Source: Flavobacteriaceae bacterium (lineage in GTDB: Bacteria > Bacteroidota > Bacteroidia > Flavobacteriales > Flavobacteriaceae). Taken from it: a stretch of 64,000 nucleotides of DNA. Shown here piece after piece: positions 18,421 through 27,197 of this stretch. How positions within the stretch are numbered: position 1 is the first letter of the stretch; every line of letters begins with the position of its first letter. The stretch lies in contig CANLLR010000005.1 of the NCBI GenBank assembly GCA_947491985.1, positions 1-64,000 of the forward strand. The letters run 5' to 3'. A model generated the notes under the pieces. That model had not been told where the DNA came from and ran no database searches. It saw only the letters and a list, made by a program, of their open reading frames with translations. Both the position numbers and the translations under genes were made by a program.

Positions 18421-18436
18421 CCTGTCGGCAGACAGG
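18421..18436. repeat. Short palindrome CCTGTC-GGCA-GACAGG
   Basis: A perfect 6-bp stem with a 4-nt loop. Its reverse complement core occurs again at 30043-30058, 5 bp of context apart from an identical loop, so it belongs to a dispersed GC-rich palindrome family together with the ends of the element at 17502-17647. Confidence 0.55.
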
Positions 18437-18454
18437 TCTGTCTTGGAAGTTTTT

Positions 18455-20227
18455 TCAGTTTAATTTGTCACTATTATTCTCAACCGAAAACTGCGAATCG
18501 TATAATTTTTTGTAATAACCGTCTGGTTTGTTCAGCAATTCGAAATGACTGCCTTTTTCTACAATTTGACCTTTGTCCATGACGATGATTTTATCAGCAT
18601 TGACAATGGTTGCCAATCGATGTGCAATCACAATTGATGTTCGCCCTTTCGTGATGGTTTCGGTAGCGCGTTGGATGAGTTCTTCTGAATAGGTATCGAT
18701 AGATGAAGTGGCTTCATCTAAAATTAAAATACTCGGGTTGCTCACATACGCGCGTAAAAAAGCAATCAGTTGGCGTTGTCCAGAGGAAAGCATTACACCG
18801 CGTTCTTTCACATCAAAATCATAACCATCGGGCAGACTCATGATAAAATCGTGTACGCCAATTTTTTTGGCTGCTTTGAGTACGGTTGCGCTTGTTATGG
18901 ACGTATCATGGAGTGTAATGTTGTTGTAAATGGTGTCCGAAAACAAGAAAACATCTTGTAAAACAATGGCGATTTTGGTCCGCAAACTGTCTAATGTAAA
19001 GTCGTTAATGTTTTGATTTTCGATGAAAATGGCACCCGAATCGATTTCGTAAAAACGGTTGAGCAAATTGATGATGGTCGATTTTCCAGCTCCTGTGGCG
19101 CCAACAATAGCAATGGTTTCGCCTGCTTTGACATCCAAATTGATGCCTTTCAAAACTTCTTCGTCTTTAATGTAACTGAAACGCACGTTTTCAAAACGGA
19201 TATTGCCTTCAAAGTGTTGGGCAACAACAGTGCCATTTTGTTGTACATCGTCATCCGAATCCAAAATATCAAAAACGCGATTGGCCGCAATCATTCCCAT
19301 TTGCATTTCGTTGAATTTATCGGCAATTTGTCGCAACGGGTTGAACAACATTCCGATAAACATCGTGTAGGAGAAAACATCACCAATGGTTGTCGAATGA
19401 TCGCCATCGATAATATGAAAACCAGCGAAAACTACAACAGCTGCAAGTGTTAATGATGAAATGATATCGGCAATAGGGAAAAATATCGAGTTGTACAAAA
19501 TGGTTTTTATCCAAGCTTTGTTGTGTTTGCTGTTGATTTCTTTAAACTTTTCGTATTCGATGTTTTCACGGTTAAAAAGTTGTACGATTTTCATTCCGGT
19601 GACGCGTTCTTGCACAAAAGTGTTGAGGTTGGCGACTTGGGTGCGGACTTCCTCGAAGGCGACTTGCATCTTTTTTTGAAAAATTCGGGTGATGTACACT
19701 AAAATTGGCATGGCAACAATCACAATCCACGACAGATGGAAATTCATAAACATCATAAAAATCAATACGACGACCATTTTTAGTAAATCACTAATAATCA
19801 TGAACAAGCCTTGGCTGAAGATGCGCGCAATTTGTTCAATATCAGAAACCGAACGCGTAACTAATAGTCCGACTGGTGCGTTGTCAAAATACTTCATTCG
19901 GAAACGCAACATGTGCTGAAACAATTTCACACGAATGTCTTTAATGATGTCTTGGCCTAACCAATTGGCCCAAAAAACAAAATAGTATTGAGTCAAAACC
20001 TCCATCAATAAAACGATTCCCATAAAAGTGATGTAGAGTAGGAGTCCGTTTTCGTCTTTCGTTTTGATAAAATCGTTTACCGTTTGTTTTAACAAATACG
20101 GACGTAAGGCTCCAAAAAGAGCCAAAGAAAGCGCAAAAAAGATTACACCATTGAACCTCTTTTTGTAGGGTTTGGTGTATTTTAATATCCTTTTGAAAAG
20201 GTTGGTATCGAATGCTTTTACTTTCAT
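18455..20227 (-). CDS. ABC exporter, fused permease and ATPase (MsbA/MdlB type)
   Basis: A 590-residue half-transporter. The N-terminal 320 residues hold six membrane helices of the ABC_membrane type and the C-terminal 240 the ATPase, with Walker A GATGAGKST, signature LSSGQRQL and Walker B ILILDEATSS followed by the H-loop IVIAHRL. It should act as a dimer and export a lipid, peptide or drug across the inner membrane. The substrate is not readable from sequence; MsbA-type lipid flipping and multidrug export are both possible. No partner gene is adjacent. Confidence 0.9.
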   Translation of the reverse strand: MKVKAFDTNLFKRILKYTKPYKKRFNGVIFFALSLALFGALRPYLLKQTVNDFIKTKDENGLLLYITFMGIVLLMEVLTQYYFVFWANWLGQDIIKDIRVKLFQHMLRFRMKYFDNAPVGLLVTRSVSDIEQIARIFSQGLFMIISDLLKMVVVLIFMMFMNFHLSWIVIVAMPILVYITRIFQKKMQVAFEEVRTQVANLNTFVQERVTGMKIVQLFNRENIEYEKFKEINSKHNKAWIKTILYNSIFFPIADIISSLTLAAVVVFAGFHIIDGDHSTTIGDVFSYTMFIGMLFNPLRQIADKFNEMQMGMIAANRVFDILDSDDDVQQNGTVVAQHFEGNIRFENVRFSYIKDEEVLKGINLDVKAGETIAIVGATGAGKSTIINLLNRFYEIDSGAIFIENQNINDFTLDSLRTKIAIVLQDVFLFSDTIYNNITLHDTSITSATVLKAAKKIGVHDFIMSLPDGYDFDVKERGVMLSSGQRQLIAFLRAYVSNPSILILDEATSSIDTYSEELIQRATETITKGRTSIVIAHRLATIVNADKIIVMDKGQIVEKGSHFELLNKPDGYYKKLYDSQFSVENNSDKLN

Positions 20228-20257
20228 TCGGAATTTAGTATTTGTTTTCTATTGGTC

Positions 20258-20334
20258 TCATGTAGTCGCTTCGCTCGTGTCATTCAGGTTTAGTATTATT
20301 TTTTTAAGGTTTCATGCAGTCGCTTCGCTAGTGT
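20258..20334. repeat. Direct repeat of a 23-base unit containing GTCGCTTCGCT
   Basis: Two 23-base copies at 20258-20280 and 20312-20334 agree at 21 positions. Both are of the form TCATG-AGTCGCTTCGCT-GTGT. They lie between the ABC exporter and truA. Confidence 0.6.
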
Positions 20335-20393
20335 AATATTTAAGTAGCTGAGTGCCTGATTGCCTGAGTTGCTGAGTACCTAAGTTATTTTTT

Positions 20394-20466
20394 AGTAGCT
20401 GTTTCCCGCTTTCGCTTTTATCTTTGCTCGTTCCTCACAAAGGATATCAGCTCTATCGGGGCTAGC
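20394..20466 (-). repeat. Dispersed hairpin repeat, copy A (AGCCCnGAT family)
   Basis: Read on the minus strand it begins TAGCCCCGATAG, continues to TATC-C-TTTG, a loop, CAAA-GATA, and ends AAAGCGAAAGCGGGAAACAG. The inner stem TATC/GATA plus TTTG/CAAA has an unpaired C. The first TAG of the element is the stop codon of truA. Confidence 0.65.
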
Positions 20467-21223
20467 GGATTATTGCTTCATTCTTGTCTTTAAAATAATT
20501 GTATTCTATTTTGGTTAGGTATAATCCGTGTGCGGGAACTGAAAAACCAGCTTGATTACGGTCTTTGCTTGCTATTATTTTTTTAAAATCAGCTAATGTA
20601 ATTTTTTCCAATCCGATATTGATCATCGTGCCTACAATGGCGCGCACCATATTGCGCAAAAAACGATCGGCGGCTATTGTAAATACCAATTTGTTTTCGA
20701 TTTGTAGCCAATGTGCTTCGTGTATTTTGCAATTAAAAGTATTCACATCGGTATTGACTTTTGAAAAACATTCAAAATCGGTGTGTTCAAAAAGAATGGC
20801 ACAAACTTCATTCATTTTTTTGACATTCAATTGGTGTTGACAGTACCAACTTGTTTCGTTTTCAAAAGCGTCTTTTTGTTGGTGAATATGGTATTCGTAG
20901 GTTCGTTTGGTGGCGTCAAATCGGGCATGTGCATCGTCGTGAACTAAATAAAGATTAAAAACAACTATATCTTTGGGTAAAAACGAATTGAGTTTGTGTA
21001 CCAATTGTGAGCTATTTATTTCAGAATCACAATCGAAATGGGCAAACATTTGTTTGGCGTGAACACCGGTATCGGTTCGTCCGGCGCCAACAATATCAAT
21101 GGGTGTTTTTAAAATAGTTGACAGCGCTTTGTTGAGTGTTTCTTGAACAGAACAGGCATTGGGTTGGTATTGCCAACCGTGATAGTACGTGCCGTTGTAT
21201 GCGAGTTCGATGAAGTATCTCAA
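20462..21223 (-). CDS. truA: tRNA pseudouridine(38-40) synthase TruA
   Basis: The 253-residue enzyme opens MRYFIELAYNGTYYHGWQYQ and has the catalytic motif GAGRTDTGVHAKQ, with Asp51 as the nucleophile. Further family motifs are LNSFLPKDIVV, DATKRTYEYHI and FLRNMVRAIVGTMINIG. It converts U38-U40 of tRNA anticodon arms to pseudouridine. The stop codon TAG is formed by the first bases of a dispersed hairpin repeat, so the very end of the reading frame may be a later replacement. Confidence 0.95.
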   Translation of the reverse strand: MRYFIELAYNGTYYHGWQYQPNACSVQETLNKALSTILKTPIDIVGAGRTDTGVHAKQMFAHFDCDSEINSSQLVHKLNSFLPKDIVVFNLYLVHDDAHARFDATKRTYEYHIHQQKDAFENETSWYCQHQLNVKKMNEVCAILFEHTDFECFSKVNTDVNTFNCKIHEAHWLQIENKLVFTIAADRFLRNMVRAIVGTMINIGLEKITLADFKKIIASKDRNQAGFSVPAHGLYLTKIEYNYFKDKNEAIIR

Positions 21224-21241
21224 GTTGGGTTGTCAGTTATT

Positions 21242-21297
21242 AGTGTTCAGTGTTCAGTGTTCAGTGTTCAGTGTTCAGTGTTCAGTGTTCAGTGTTC
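21242..21297. repeat. Tandem heptamer array (AGTGTTC)x8
   Basis: Eight exact copies of the 7-base unit AGTGTTC in 56 bp between truA and the phosphoesterase gene. Shorter runs of the same unit occur near 38930, 61050 and 63674. Confidence 0.9.
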
Positions 21298-21365
21298 CTA
21301 TTTTAATTGACGTCAAATTTACAAAGATTTTAATTGATTGAATGACTAAAGTTTTCCTAAATAAT

Positions 21366-21389
21366 TAACTTTGCGACTTAGTATATTTG
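21366..21389 (+). promoter_or_regulatory. Two -7 boxes for the phosphoesterase gene
   Basis: TAACTTTG (21366-21373) and TATATTTG (21382-21389) both match TAnnTTTG. The second lies 12 bp before the ATG at 21401, so it would give a very short leader. Confidence 0.4.
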
Positions 21390-21400
21390 TGGCATAAACT

Positions 21401-21901
21401 ATGAAAAAAATCCTTCTTCTTTCCGATACACACAGTCATATTGACGAAACAATTTTAAAATACGTTCATCAAGCGGATGAGGTTTGGCATGCGGGCGATA
21501 TTGGTGATTTGGTAGTAACCGATACTATCAAAAAGTTAAAACCATTGCGTTGTGTCTATGGCAATATAGACGATGATAAAGCGCGAATGGAGTTTCCGCT
21601 GCACAACCGATTTATGTGTGAAGGTGTCGATGTATGGATGACGCACATCGGCGGTTATCCTGGAAAGTACAATCAATTGATTCGGGAGGAAATCAAGGAC
21701 AATCCACCGAAATTATTTATTTGTGGGCATTCGCATATTTTAAAGGTACAGTTTGATAAAACCTTGAATTTATTACACATGAATCCGGGTGCGTGTGGTA
21801 TTTACGGTTTTCATCAAGCGCGAACGATGTTGCGCTTTGAGATTGATGGGGAAAAGATCGGGAATTTGGAGATTGTTGAGTTGGGAAAGGACGGAGCGTA
21901 A
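21401..21901 (+). CDS. YfcE/MJ0936-family metallophosphoesterase
   Basis: A 166-residue calcineurin-like phosphoesterase. The metal-binding motifs are all visible: LSDTHSH near residue 9, HAGDIGD near 36, GNIDDD near 55, THIGGYPG near 82 and CGHSHI near 109. These coordinate two divalent metal ions, and the family includes YfcE, a phosphodiesterase with broad activity and no settled physiological substrate. The gene is monocistronic with its own promoter and terminator. Confidence 0.88.
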   Translation: MKKILLLSDTHSHIDETILKYVHQADEVWHAGDIGDLVVTDTIKKLKPLRCVYGNIDDDKARMEFPLHNRFMCEGVDVWMTHIGGYPGKYNQLIREEIKDNPPKLFICGHSHILKVQFDKTLNLLHMNPGACGIYGFHQARTMLRFEIDGEKIGNLEIVELGKDGA

Positions 21902-21904
21902 AAA

Positions 21905-21923
21905 AAATGTTCAGTGAACATTT
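21905..21923 (+). terminator. Terminator of the phosphoesterase gene
   Basis: AAATGTTC pairs perfectly with GAACATTT around AGT, followed by a T-run, 3 bp after the stop codon. Confidence 0.75.
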
Positions 21924-21983
21924 TTAGTGAACGGGCCAGGTGGCACGAAGGCCTTCTTTAATGAAAACTCGAATTTGGAAAAA

Positions 21984-22055
21984 GGGTCGCGTGAGCGATT
22001 GCAGCGGCAGCCCGCAGCGAGGAACGAGCGAGGACTAGAGCGGAAAGCGCGACCC
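21984..22055. repeat. GC-rich hairpin element closed by GGGTCGCG/CGCGACCC
   Basis: Perfect 8-bp arms GGGTCGCG (21984-21991) and CGCGACCC (22048-22055) close a very GC-rich 72-bp segment in an otherwise AT-rich intergenic region. Inside, the units GAACGAGCGAGGAC and CAGCCCGCAGCG give further local pairing. No coding frame fits. Confidence 0.55.
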
Positions 22056-22073
22056 GCAGGGGCACGCCAAAAA

Positions 22074-22103
22074 AAATCCGTCTAGCTTTCACTAAACGGA
22101 TTT
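22074..22103 (-). terminator. Terminator of the DUF4293 gene
   Basis: AAATCCGT (22074-22081) pairs with ACGGATTT (22096-22103); a long T-run follows on the minus strand. Confidence 0.8.
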
Positions 22104-22132
22104 AACGCACTAAATAAACTAAGTTTATAGGT

Positions 22133-22543
22133 TTATCTCAATCGGTCCACAGATTTTACGAGATCTTCGTCCTTTATGATAGCCTTGTTGGCCAAGACTA
22201 GCATAACGATAGAAATAATAGGTAAGAACATCCCAATACCTTTCTCAGAAACTAACGCTGTTTCTCCAGATACCTTTAGCGAATGATATACAAATAATCC
22301 TAATAAAATTAAATTCAATATGATATTCAATCTGCCCATGACAAATTGTTGTTGTCTTTTTTTAAATGAAATGATACTCACTAATGCAAGCATGGTACTC
22401 AAACCAAACAAAACAGCATAGAGCATGTTTGCCATGAAATAAAAATCTTTTCCAGCTTCTTTCCAAAGCGGAAAAACAAACGGAAGAATTCCGGTTGCTA
22501 TAAAGGCCAGTAGTAAGTAAACGGTTTGAATTCGCTGTACCAT
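22133..22543 (-). CDS. DUF4293 family membrane protein
   Basis: With the ATG at 22543 the protein has 136 residues, begins MVQRIQTVYLLLAFIATGIL and has four membrane helices. The opening MVQRIQTVYLL and the later SFKKRQQQFVMGRLN are the DUF4293 signature, a Bacteroidota family found next to rho as it is here, divergently. Function is unknown. The open frame extends 11 codons further upstream, without family similarity. Confidence 0.85.
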   Translation of the reverse strand: MVQRIQTVYLLLAFIATGILPFVFPLWKEAGKDFYFMANMLYAVLFGLSTMLALVSIISFKKRQQQFVMGRLNIILNLILLGLFVYHSLKVSGETALVSEKGIGMFLPIISIVMLVLANKAIIKDEDLVKSVDRLR

Positions 22544-22756
22544 TTGTTTGCAATTAGCTTCGCTCTGTTCGGCCAAAAGGGCCTCGAGTGAAGAGCAAAA
22601 ATATAGTATCTTTTTTTAAAAAACTATTGCACGAATGAAATTTATTTGTATTATTGCATAACAAATCCGTAAGTACTTCATATCACGGACATTCCCATAG
22701 AAAAAAATCACTACACAAAGTATTGTTATACCATTTTAAAATACATATAAACATTT

Positions 22757-24538
22757 ATGTTTGATAGGACTGCATTAAAAGAAATGAAGCTGTCTGAGCT
22801 TCAAGATATTGCCAAGTTGGCTAAAACCATAAAATTTGCTGGAGTAAAAAAAGAAGTGTTAATCGACTTGATTTCAGCACAACAGCAAGCGAGTTCGGAA
22901 GCGATTTCTGAGCCGATAGCTAAAATTACTAAAGAAAAAAAGGTACCAATTGCTGCTGATGATAAGCCCAAAAGAGCTAGAATTACGCCTGAAAATAAAG
23001 ATAGTAAAGTTCAAAATTTATTTTCAGAAGAAAGACCAACACCAACACAAGTAGAAGAACCTGTTGCAGAAATTATTCCGAATAAAAATCCCAACTTTAA
23101 GAAGAAAGAAAAGTTTTTAAAACAAAAGACTAATTTCAATCAACAACCTGAATCGATCGATATTTCGGAAGATTCAAATCCTATCGAGCAAGTTGCCCCA
23201 ACTACAGAACTAGCCAATGAGGCAAACGATGGCGAACAAGCACCTCCTCAGAAACAAGGCAACCCGAATCAAAAGTTCAAGCAAGCTAACCCCAATCAAA
23301 ACGGAACTCGAGGCGGAGCCGAACGGGGAGAAGCTAACGGTAACGGTAACGGAAACAACGGCAATGTAAATCCAAATTATAAAAACAAAAAAAACAATAA
23401 TTTCAGAGATTCTGATTACGAATTTGACGGAATAATAGAAAGCGAAGGCGTTTTAGAAATGATGCCTGATGGTTACGGATTTTTACGTTCTTCGGATTAT
23501 AATTATTTGGCATCTCCTGATGATATTTATTTATCGACCTCACAAATTCGTTTGTTTGGTTTAAAAACAGGTGATACTGTAAAAGGAGTGGTGCGTCCGC
23601 CAAAAGAAGGTGAGAAATTCTTTCCATTGGTACGCGTGTTAAAAATTAACGGACACGATCCTCAAGTGGTGCGTGACCGTGTTTCTTTTGAACACTTAAC
23701 GCCCTTATTTCCTGAAGAAAAATTCAATTTAGCAGGTAAGAACGCTTCGATTTCGACACGAATTATCGATTTGTTTTCTCCTATCGGAAAAGGCCAACGC
23801 GGAATGATTGTGGCGCAACCTAAAACGGGTAAAACAATGTTGTTGAAAGACATTGCGAACTCGATTGCAGCCAACCACCCCGAAGTGTATTTGATTGTAT
23901 TATTGATAGACGAACGACCAGAAGAGGTAACCGACATGCAACGAAGTGTGCGTGGAGAAGTAATTGCTTCTACCTTTGACGAACCTGCTGATCGTCACGT
24001 AAAAGTGGCTAATATTGTACTTGAAAAAGCAAAACGTTTGGTTGAATGTGGTCACGATGTAGTTATTTTATTGGATTCGATCACGCGTTTGGCAAGAGCT
24101 TATAACACAGTACAGCCTGCGTCTGGTAAAGTGTTGAGTGGAGGTGTTGATGCGAACGCGCTACAAAAACCGAAGCGTTTCTTTGGAGCAGCTCGTAACA
24201 TTGAAAATGGTGGTTCGTTGAGTATTATTGCTACAGCATTAACAGAAACCGGTTCTAAAATGGACGAAGTGATTTTCGAAGAATTTAAAGGAACGGGTAA
24301 CATGGAATTGCAACTCGACCGAAAAATTGCGAACAAACGTATTTTCCCGGCAATCGATTTGACCTCCTCAAGTACGCGTCGCGATGATTTATTGCTCGAT
24401 GAAAAAACCATTCAACGCATGTGGATCATGCGTAAGTATTTAGCCGATATGAATCCGGTAGAAGCGATGGATTTTATCAACGATCGATTCAAAAAGACAC
24501 GGAATAACGATGAGTTTTTGATTTCGATGAATGATTAA
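22757..24538 (+). CDS. rho: Transcription termination factor Rho
   Basis: A 593-residue protein, much longer than E. coli Rho (419). Residues 1-45 form the helical N-terminal domain ([18 protein letters not shown]). Residues about 60-215 are a low-complexity insert rich in Gln, Asn, Gly, Lys and Glu. The RNA-binding cold-shock domain follows ([15 protein letters not shown], near 232), then the RecA-like motor with Walker [15 protein letters not shown], Walker [17 protein letters not shown] and the R-loop region. It is an RNA-driven hexameric helicase that ends transcription. The start at 22757 is the conserved one, with a leader of over 100 bp. Confidence 0.95.
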   Translation: MFDRTALKEMKLSELQDIAKLAKTIKFAGVKKEVLIDLISAQQQASSEAISEPIAKITKEKKVPIAADDKPKRARITPENKDSKVQNLFSEERPTPTQVEEPVAEIIPNKNPNFKKKEKFLKQKTNFNQQPESIDISEDSNPIEQVAPTTELANEANDGEQAPPQKQGNPNQKFKQANPNQNGTRGGAERGEANGNGNGNNGNVNPNYKNKKNNNFRDSDYEFDGIIESEGVLEMMPDGYGFLRSSDYNYLASPDDIYLSTSQIRLFGLKTGDTVKGVVRPPKEGEKFFPLVRVLKINGHDPQVVRDRVSFEHLTPLFPEEKFNLAGKNASISTRIIDLFSPIGKGQRGMIVAQPKTGKTMLLKDIANSIAANHPEVYLIVLLIDERPEEVTDMQRSVRGEVIASTFDEPADRHVKVANIVLEKAKRLVECGHDVVILLDSITRLARAYNTVQPASGKVLSGGVDANALQKPKRFFGAARNIENGGSLSIIATALTETGSKMDEVIFEEFKGTGNMELQLDRKIANKRIFPAIDLTSSSTRRDDLLLDEKTIQRMWIMRKYLADMNPVEAMDFINDRFKKTRNNDEFLISMND

Positions 24539-24570
24539 TTACTCTGAACGAATTTTACTATAAATAAAAA

Positions 24571-24593
24571 AAGTCCCGATAATTTCGGGACTT
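24571..24593. terminator. Terminator after rho
   Basis: AAGTCCCGA pairs perfectly with TCGGGACTT around a 5-nt loop, with A-run before and T-run after, so it serves both rho and the converging trxB. Confidence 0.85.
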
Positions 24594-24649
24594 TTTTGTT
24601 TTTAAATTTTACACGAATTACACAAATTAGCACAAATAATTAGTGAAAA

Positions 24650-25594
24650 TTATTCTTGTGCAGCCAAATACCGTTCCGCATCCAAAGCCGCCATACAGCC
24701 CGTTCCTGCAGCGGTTATCGCTTGACGGTACACATGATCGGCAGCATCGCCACCTACAAAGACACCAGGAATATTGGTTTTAGAAGTACCAGGAACATTT
24801 ATGATATAACCCGTTTCATCCAAGGTTAAATAGTCGGCAAAAATATCGGTATTGGGTTTGTGACCAATGGCTACGAAAAATCCTGTTGCTGGAATTTCAA
24901 CAAAATCGCCAGTCGTTTTATTTTTAGCTTTTACTGCAGTTACCACTTGTCCGTCGCCCAACACTTCTTCTGTGTCATGATTCATCAAAATAGTAATGTT
25001 GTCTGTTTTACGAACGCGTTCTTCCATGATTTTAGAGGCTCTGAATTTTTCGCTTCGCACCAACATGGTTACTTTTTTACACAATTTAGATAAATAATGT
25101 GCTTCTTCACAAGCAGAATCTCCTGCGCCAACAATTACTACCTCTTGATTGCGATAGAAAAATCCGTCGCACACGGCGCAAGCCGATACACCACCACCCA
25201 TTTGTAGATAATGTTGTTCAGAAGGAATTCCTAAATATTTAGCAGTAGCTCCAGTAGAAATAATCACGGTATCGCAATGAATTTCTTTGGTATCGTTGAC
25301 CCATACTTTGTGAATAGGTCCAGAAAAATCGACTTTGGTGACCCATCCATCACGGATAACGGTACCGAAACGTTGTGCTTGTGCTTGTAGTTGCACCATC
25401 ATTTCAGGACCAGTTATTCCTTCTGGATTTCCAGGCCAGTTTTCTACTTCATTGGTGGTAGTTAATTGTCCACCCGGTTGCATTCCTTGATACAAAACGG
25501 GAAACATATTGGCTCTTGATGCGTAAATAGCGGCTGTATAACCAGCAGGTCCAGAACCAATTATAAGGCATTTTACTTTTTCTATATCAGACAT
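24650..25594 (-). CDS. trxB: Thioredoxin reductase
   Basis: The 314-residue flavoprotein has the FAD motif CLIIGSGPAGYTAA, the redox-active CAVCDG (Cys139 and Cys142), the NADPH motif VVIVGAGDSACEEAHYL and the C-terminal FAD motif GVFVGGDAADHVYRQ. It transfers electrons from NADPH to thioredoxin in the cytoplasm. The length and motif order are those of the low-molecular-weight bacterial type. The gene stands alone and converges on rho. Confidence 0.95.
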   Translation of the reverse strand: MSDIEKVKCLIIGSGPAGYTAAIYASRANMFPVLYQGMQPGGQLTTTNEVENWPGNPEGITGPEMMVQLQAQAQRFGTVIRDGWVTKVDFSGPIHKVWVNDTKEIHCDTVIISTGATAKYLGIPSEQHYLQMGGGVSACAVCDGFFYRNQEVVIVGAGDSACEEAHYLSKLCKKVTMLVRSEKFRASKIMEERVRKTDNITILMNHDTEEVLGDGQVVTAVKAKNKTTGDFVEIPATGFFVAIGHKPNTDIFADYLTLDETGYIINVPGTSKTNIPGVFVGGDAADHVYRQAITAAGTGCMAALDAERYLAAQE

Positions 25595-25732
25595 AGTCTT
25601 TAGTTTAAAATTTTGAAGTACAAAGGTAAGTTTTAATTGAAATATATTTATGAAAAGTAGCGGACAAAAACTATTTTAATATAGTTACTATTTATTATTT
25701 TGAATTAAATTTAATTTAAGCCGAAAAAATTT

Positions 25733-25761
25733 TTGTATAACCAATTAATGCAATATATTTG
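25733..25761 (+). promoter_or_regulatory. Promoter of tRNA-Pro
   Basis: TTG at 25733-25735 and TATATTTG at 25754-25761, separated by 18 bp, match the Bacteroidota TTG / TAnnTTTG consensus. The tRNA begins 11 bp after the box. Confidence 0.65.
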
Positions 25762-25771
25762 CATCCGCTTT

Positions 25772-25846
25772 CGGGGTGTAGCGTAGCCCGGTTATCGCGC
25801 CTGCTTTGGGAGCAGGAGGCCGCAGGTTCGAATCCTGCCACCCCGA
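25772..25846 (+). tRNA. tRNA-Pro (anticodon TGG)
   Basis: The cloverleaf folds cleanly. The acceptor stem CGGGGTG (25772-25778) pairs with CACCCCG (25839-25845), followed by discriminator A. The anticodon stem CCTGC/GCAGG encloses TTTGGGA, with anticodon TGG at 25807-25809. The T arm is GCAGG-TTCGAAT-CCTGC. No CCA is encoded. Confidence 0.96.
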
Positions 25847-25847
25847 C

Positions 25848-25972
25848 CGACAAAAGCCGAACTTTTAAGTTCGGCTTTTTTTATGGCTTGAAGTGAGCCG
25901 AAAGTGCCACTTTCGAAGCGAAGTGAAAGCCATAAAAAAAGGAAATGCCAACCGGCATTTCGGCTTTTGTCG
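25848..25972. repeat. Large imperfect palindrome just after tRNA-Pro, containing its terminator
   Basis: CGACAAAAGCCGAA (25848-25861) pairs perfectly with TTCGGCTTTTGTCG (25959-25972), and CTTTTTTTATGGCTT (25875-25889) with AAGCCATAAAAAAAG (25927-25941). Each flank also folds locally: AAAGCCGAACTT/AAGTTCGGCTTT at 25853-25878 is a Rho-independent terminator for the tRNA, and AAATGCC/GGCATTT lies at 25943-25960. The whole 125 bp is close to a nested palindrome. Confidence 0.7.
25853..25878 (+). terminator. tRNA-Pro terminator
   Basis: 12-bp perfect stem AAAGCCGAACTT/AAGTTCGGCTTT with a TT loop and a T-run, seven bases after the tRNA. Confidence 0.85.
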
Positions 25973-26034
25973 AGCACCGTTCCCCTTCACAGGATCACGC
26001 TAGTAATCCTGCTGATAGAATATTGTTTTTTTGC

Positions 26035-26080
26035 CACAGATTGACAGATTAAAAATGATTTAAAAATCTGAGAATCTGTG
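26035..26080. repeat. Intergenic hairpin CACAGATT-GA-CAGATT
   Basis: CACAGATT and CAGATT (26035-26050) pair with AATCTG and AATCTGTG (26065-26080), with a GA/AG mismatch. The rest of 25973-26198 shows no gene and no other clear signal. Confidence 0.5.
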
Positions 26081-26198
26081 TCAAAAATTTCACTAATTTT
26101 TTAATTTATCTTTATTGTTTCTAATCGGGTAGCTAAACTTAAGGATTCCTATCAGTTTTTTGCGAAGTAAAGTTCAAATTAAAGATACAACGAGTATC

Positions 26199-26247
26199 CT
26201 AGCCCCGATAGTAGCTGGCTACCTCGTAGCGCGGATAGCGGGAGTAG
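26199..26247 (+). repeat. Dispersed hairpin repeat, copy B (short form)
   Basis: Starts TAGCCCCGATAG and ends GCGGATAGCGGGAGTAG, the same outer arms as the other copies. The inner stem is replaced by a small perfect hairpin GTAGC-TG-GCTAC, so this copy has lost or never had the ATCCTTTGT arm. Confidence 0.6.
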
Positions 26248-26289
26248 TGTTCTATAAAAGTGATATTAGTGCTCCGGATAAAAAAATAC

Positions 26290-27126
26290 CTATTTTAACG
26301 GTTTTTTCTTCAAAACGGCACTGTCACTAAATCTTTTAATTTCGATTTTTGGTTCGCCATACAATTCGATTTCCGATTTGACTGAGGCATCGATAACTGC
26401 TGTAGTGATGGCGTTGATGCTTAAATTGGTGTAACCTTCGGAAGTGATATTGGCATTTTGCGTCAATAAATTTTTACCTACAAAATTGGAGTTGTTGTCG
26501 AGGCGGAGTTTTAGATCGACCACATCGCCTTCGAGGGTGGCGTCACTTTTTTGATACATGTCGAAAATCATTTCTTTGCTTGAGATGAGCGCTTTAATAG
26601 AAGCCGTATTGCTGGCTGTGATAGTGGTTTTCTCCGATTTTAATTTGAGCTCTACTTTTGATTTGTCATTACATTCTAGCGTAAAATTATTGGAGTTGGC
26701 ATTGATGTACAGCTTGGCATAATCATAACTTTTAAGAGTAATATTTTCCAATTCGATGTCGGAAAGTGCGGTGATTTGTGATTCGCTTTTGGCCACGACC
26801 AATTTAAAATCGTCGGTATACGTTACTCGAATGCTGAGTTTTTTGAAACTTATAATGTCTTTTAAAGTCGATAGTCGCAGAGTGCTTCCGCTGAGTGCAA
26901 AATCGATGGCTTCGTGAAGGTTGTCGTCGGCTTCGATTTCGATGCCGCATTCACTTCCTTTAATAATCATCACTTCGAGATTGTCTTCAACTTCAATTCC
27001 GGTAAACGCTTCTATTTTTTTTTGTTCAATAGTAACAATTTTTGACCCTTTTATTTTGTCTTTTTTTTGTGCAAAAGCGAAGGAGGTAATCAGAAATAGG
27101 GCTAAGAAAACAAATGAATTTTTCAT
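26290..27126 (-). CDS. GIN (DUF2807)-domain secreted protein
   Basis: A 278-residue protein with a signal peptide (MKNSFVFLALFLITSFAFAQ). The body contains the repeated short strands of a beta-helix-like GIN/DUF2807 domain: FTGIEVEDNLEVMIIKGSE, EIEADDNLHEAIDF, STLRLSTLKDI and later stretches that alternate Ser/Asn/Lys with hydrophobic residues. It is the last gene of the PadR-PspC-GIN-GIN unit, 71 bp after the GIN lipoprotein gene. The family is periplasmic or surface-bound and of unknown activity. Confidence 0.72.
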   Translation of the reverse strand: MKNSFVFLALFLITSFAFAQKKDKIKGSKIVTIEQKKIEAFTGIEVEDNLEVMIIKGSECGIEIEADDNLHEAIDFALSGSTLRLSTLKDIISFKKLSIRVTYTDDFKLVVAKSESQITALSDIELENITLKSYDYAKLYINANSNNFTLECNDKSKVELKLKSEKTTITASNTASIKALISSKEMIFDMYQKSDATLEGDVVDLKLRLDNNSNFVGKNLLTQNANITSEGYTNLSINAITTAVIDASVKSEIELYGEPKIEIKRFSDSAVLKKKPLK

Positions 27127-27197
27127 GAATGGATTATTTTTACTGTGCCAAATTTATAAAAAAAAACATCCCAATTTGCATTAGGATATTTTTGTAT

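Noticed and set aside
23403..23627. Minus-strand frame inside rho
   Set aside because: Antisense to the conserved RNA-binding domain with no own motif.
25792..25977. 61-codon minus-strand frame across tRNA-Pro
   Set aside because: It reads through the tRNA and the palindrome behind it; such frames are a common false call at tRNA genes.
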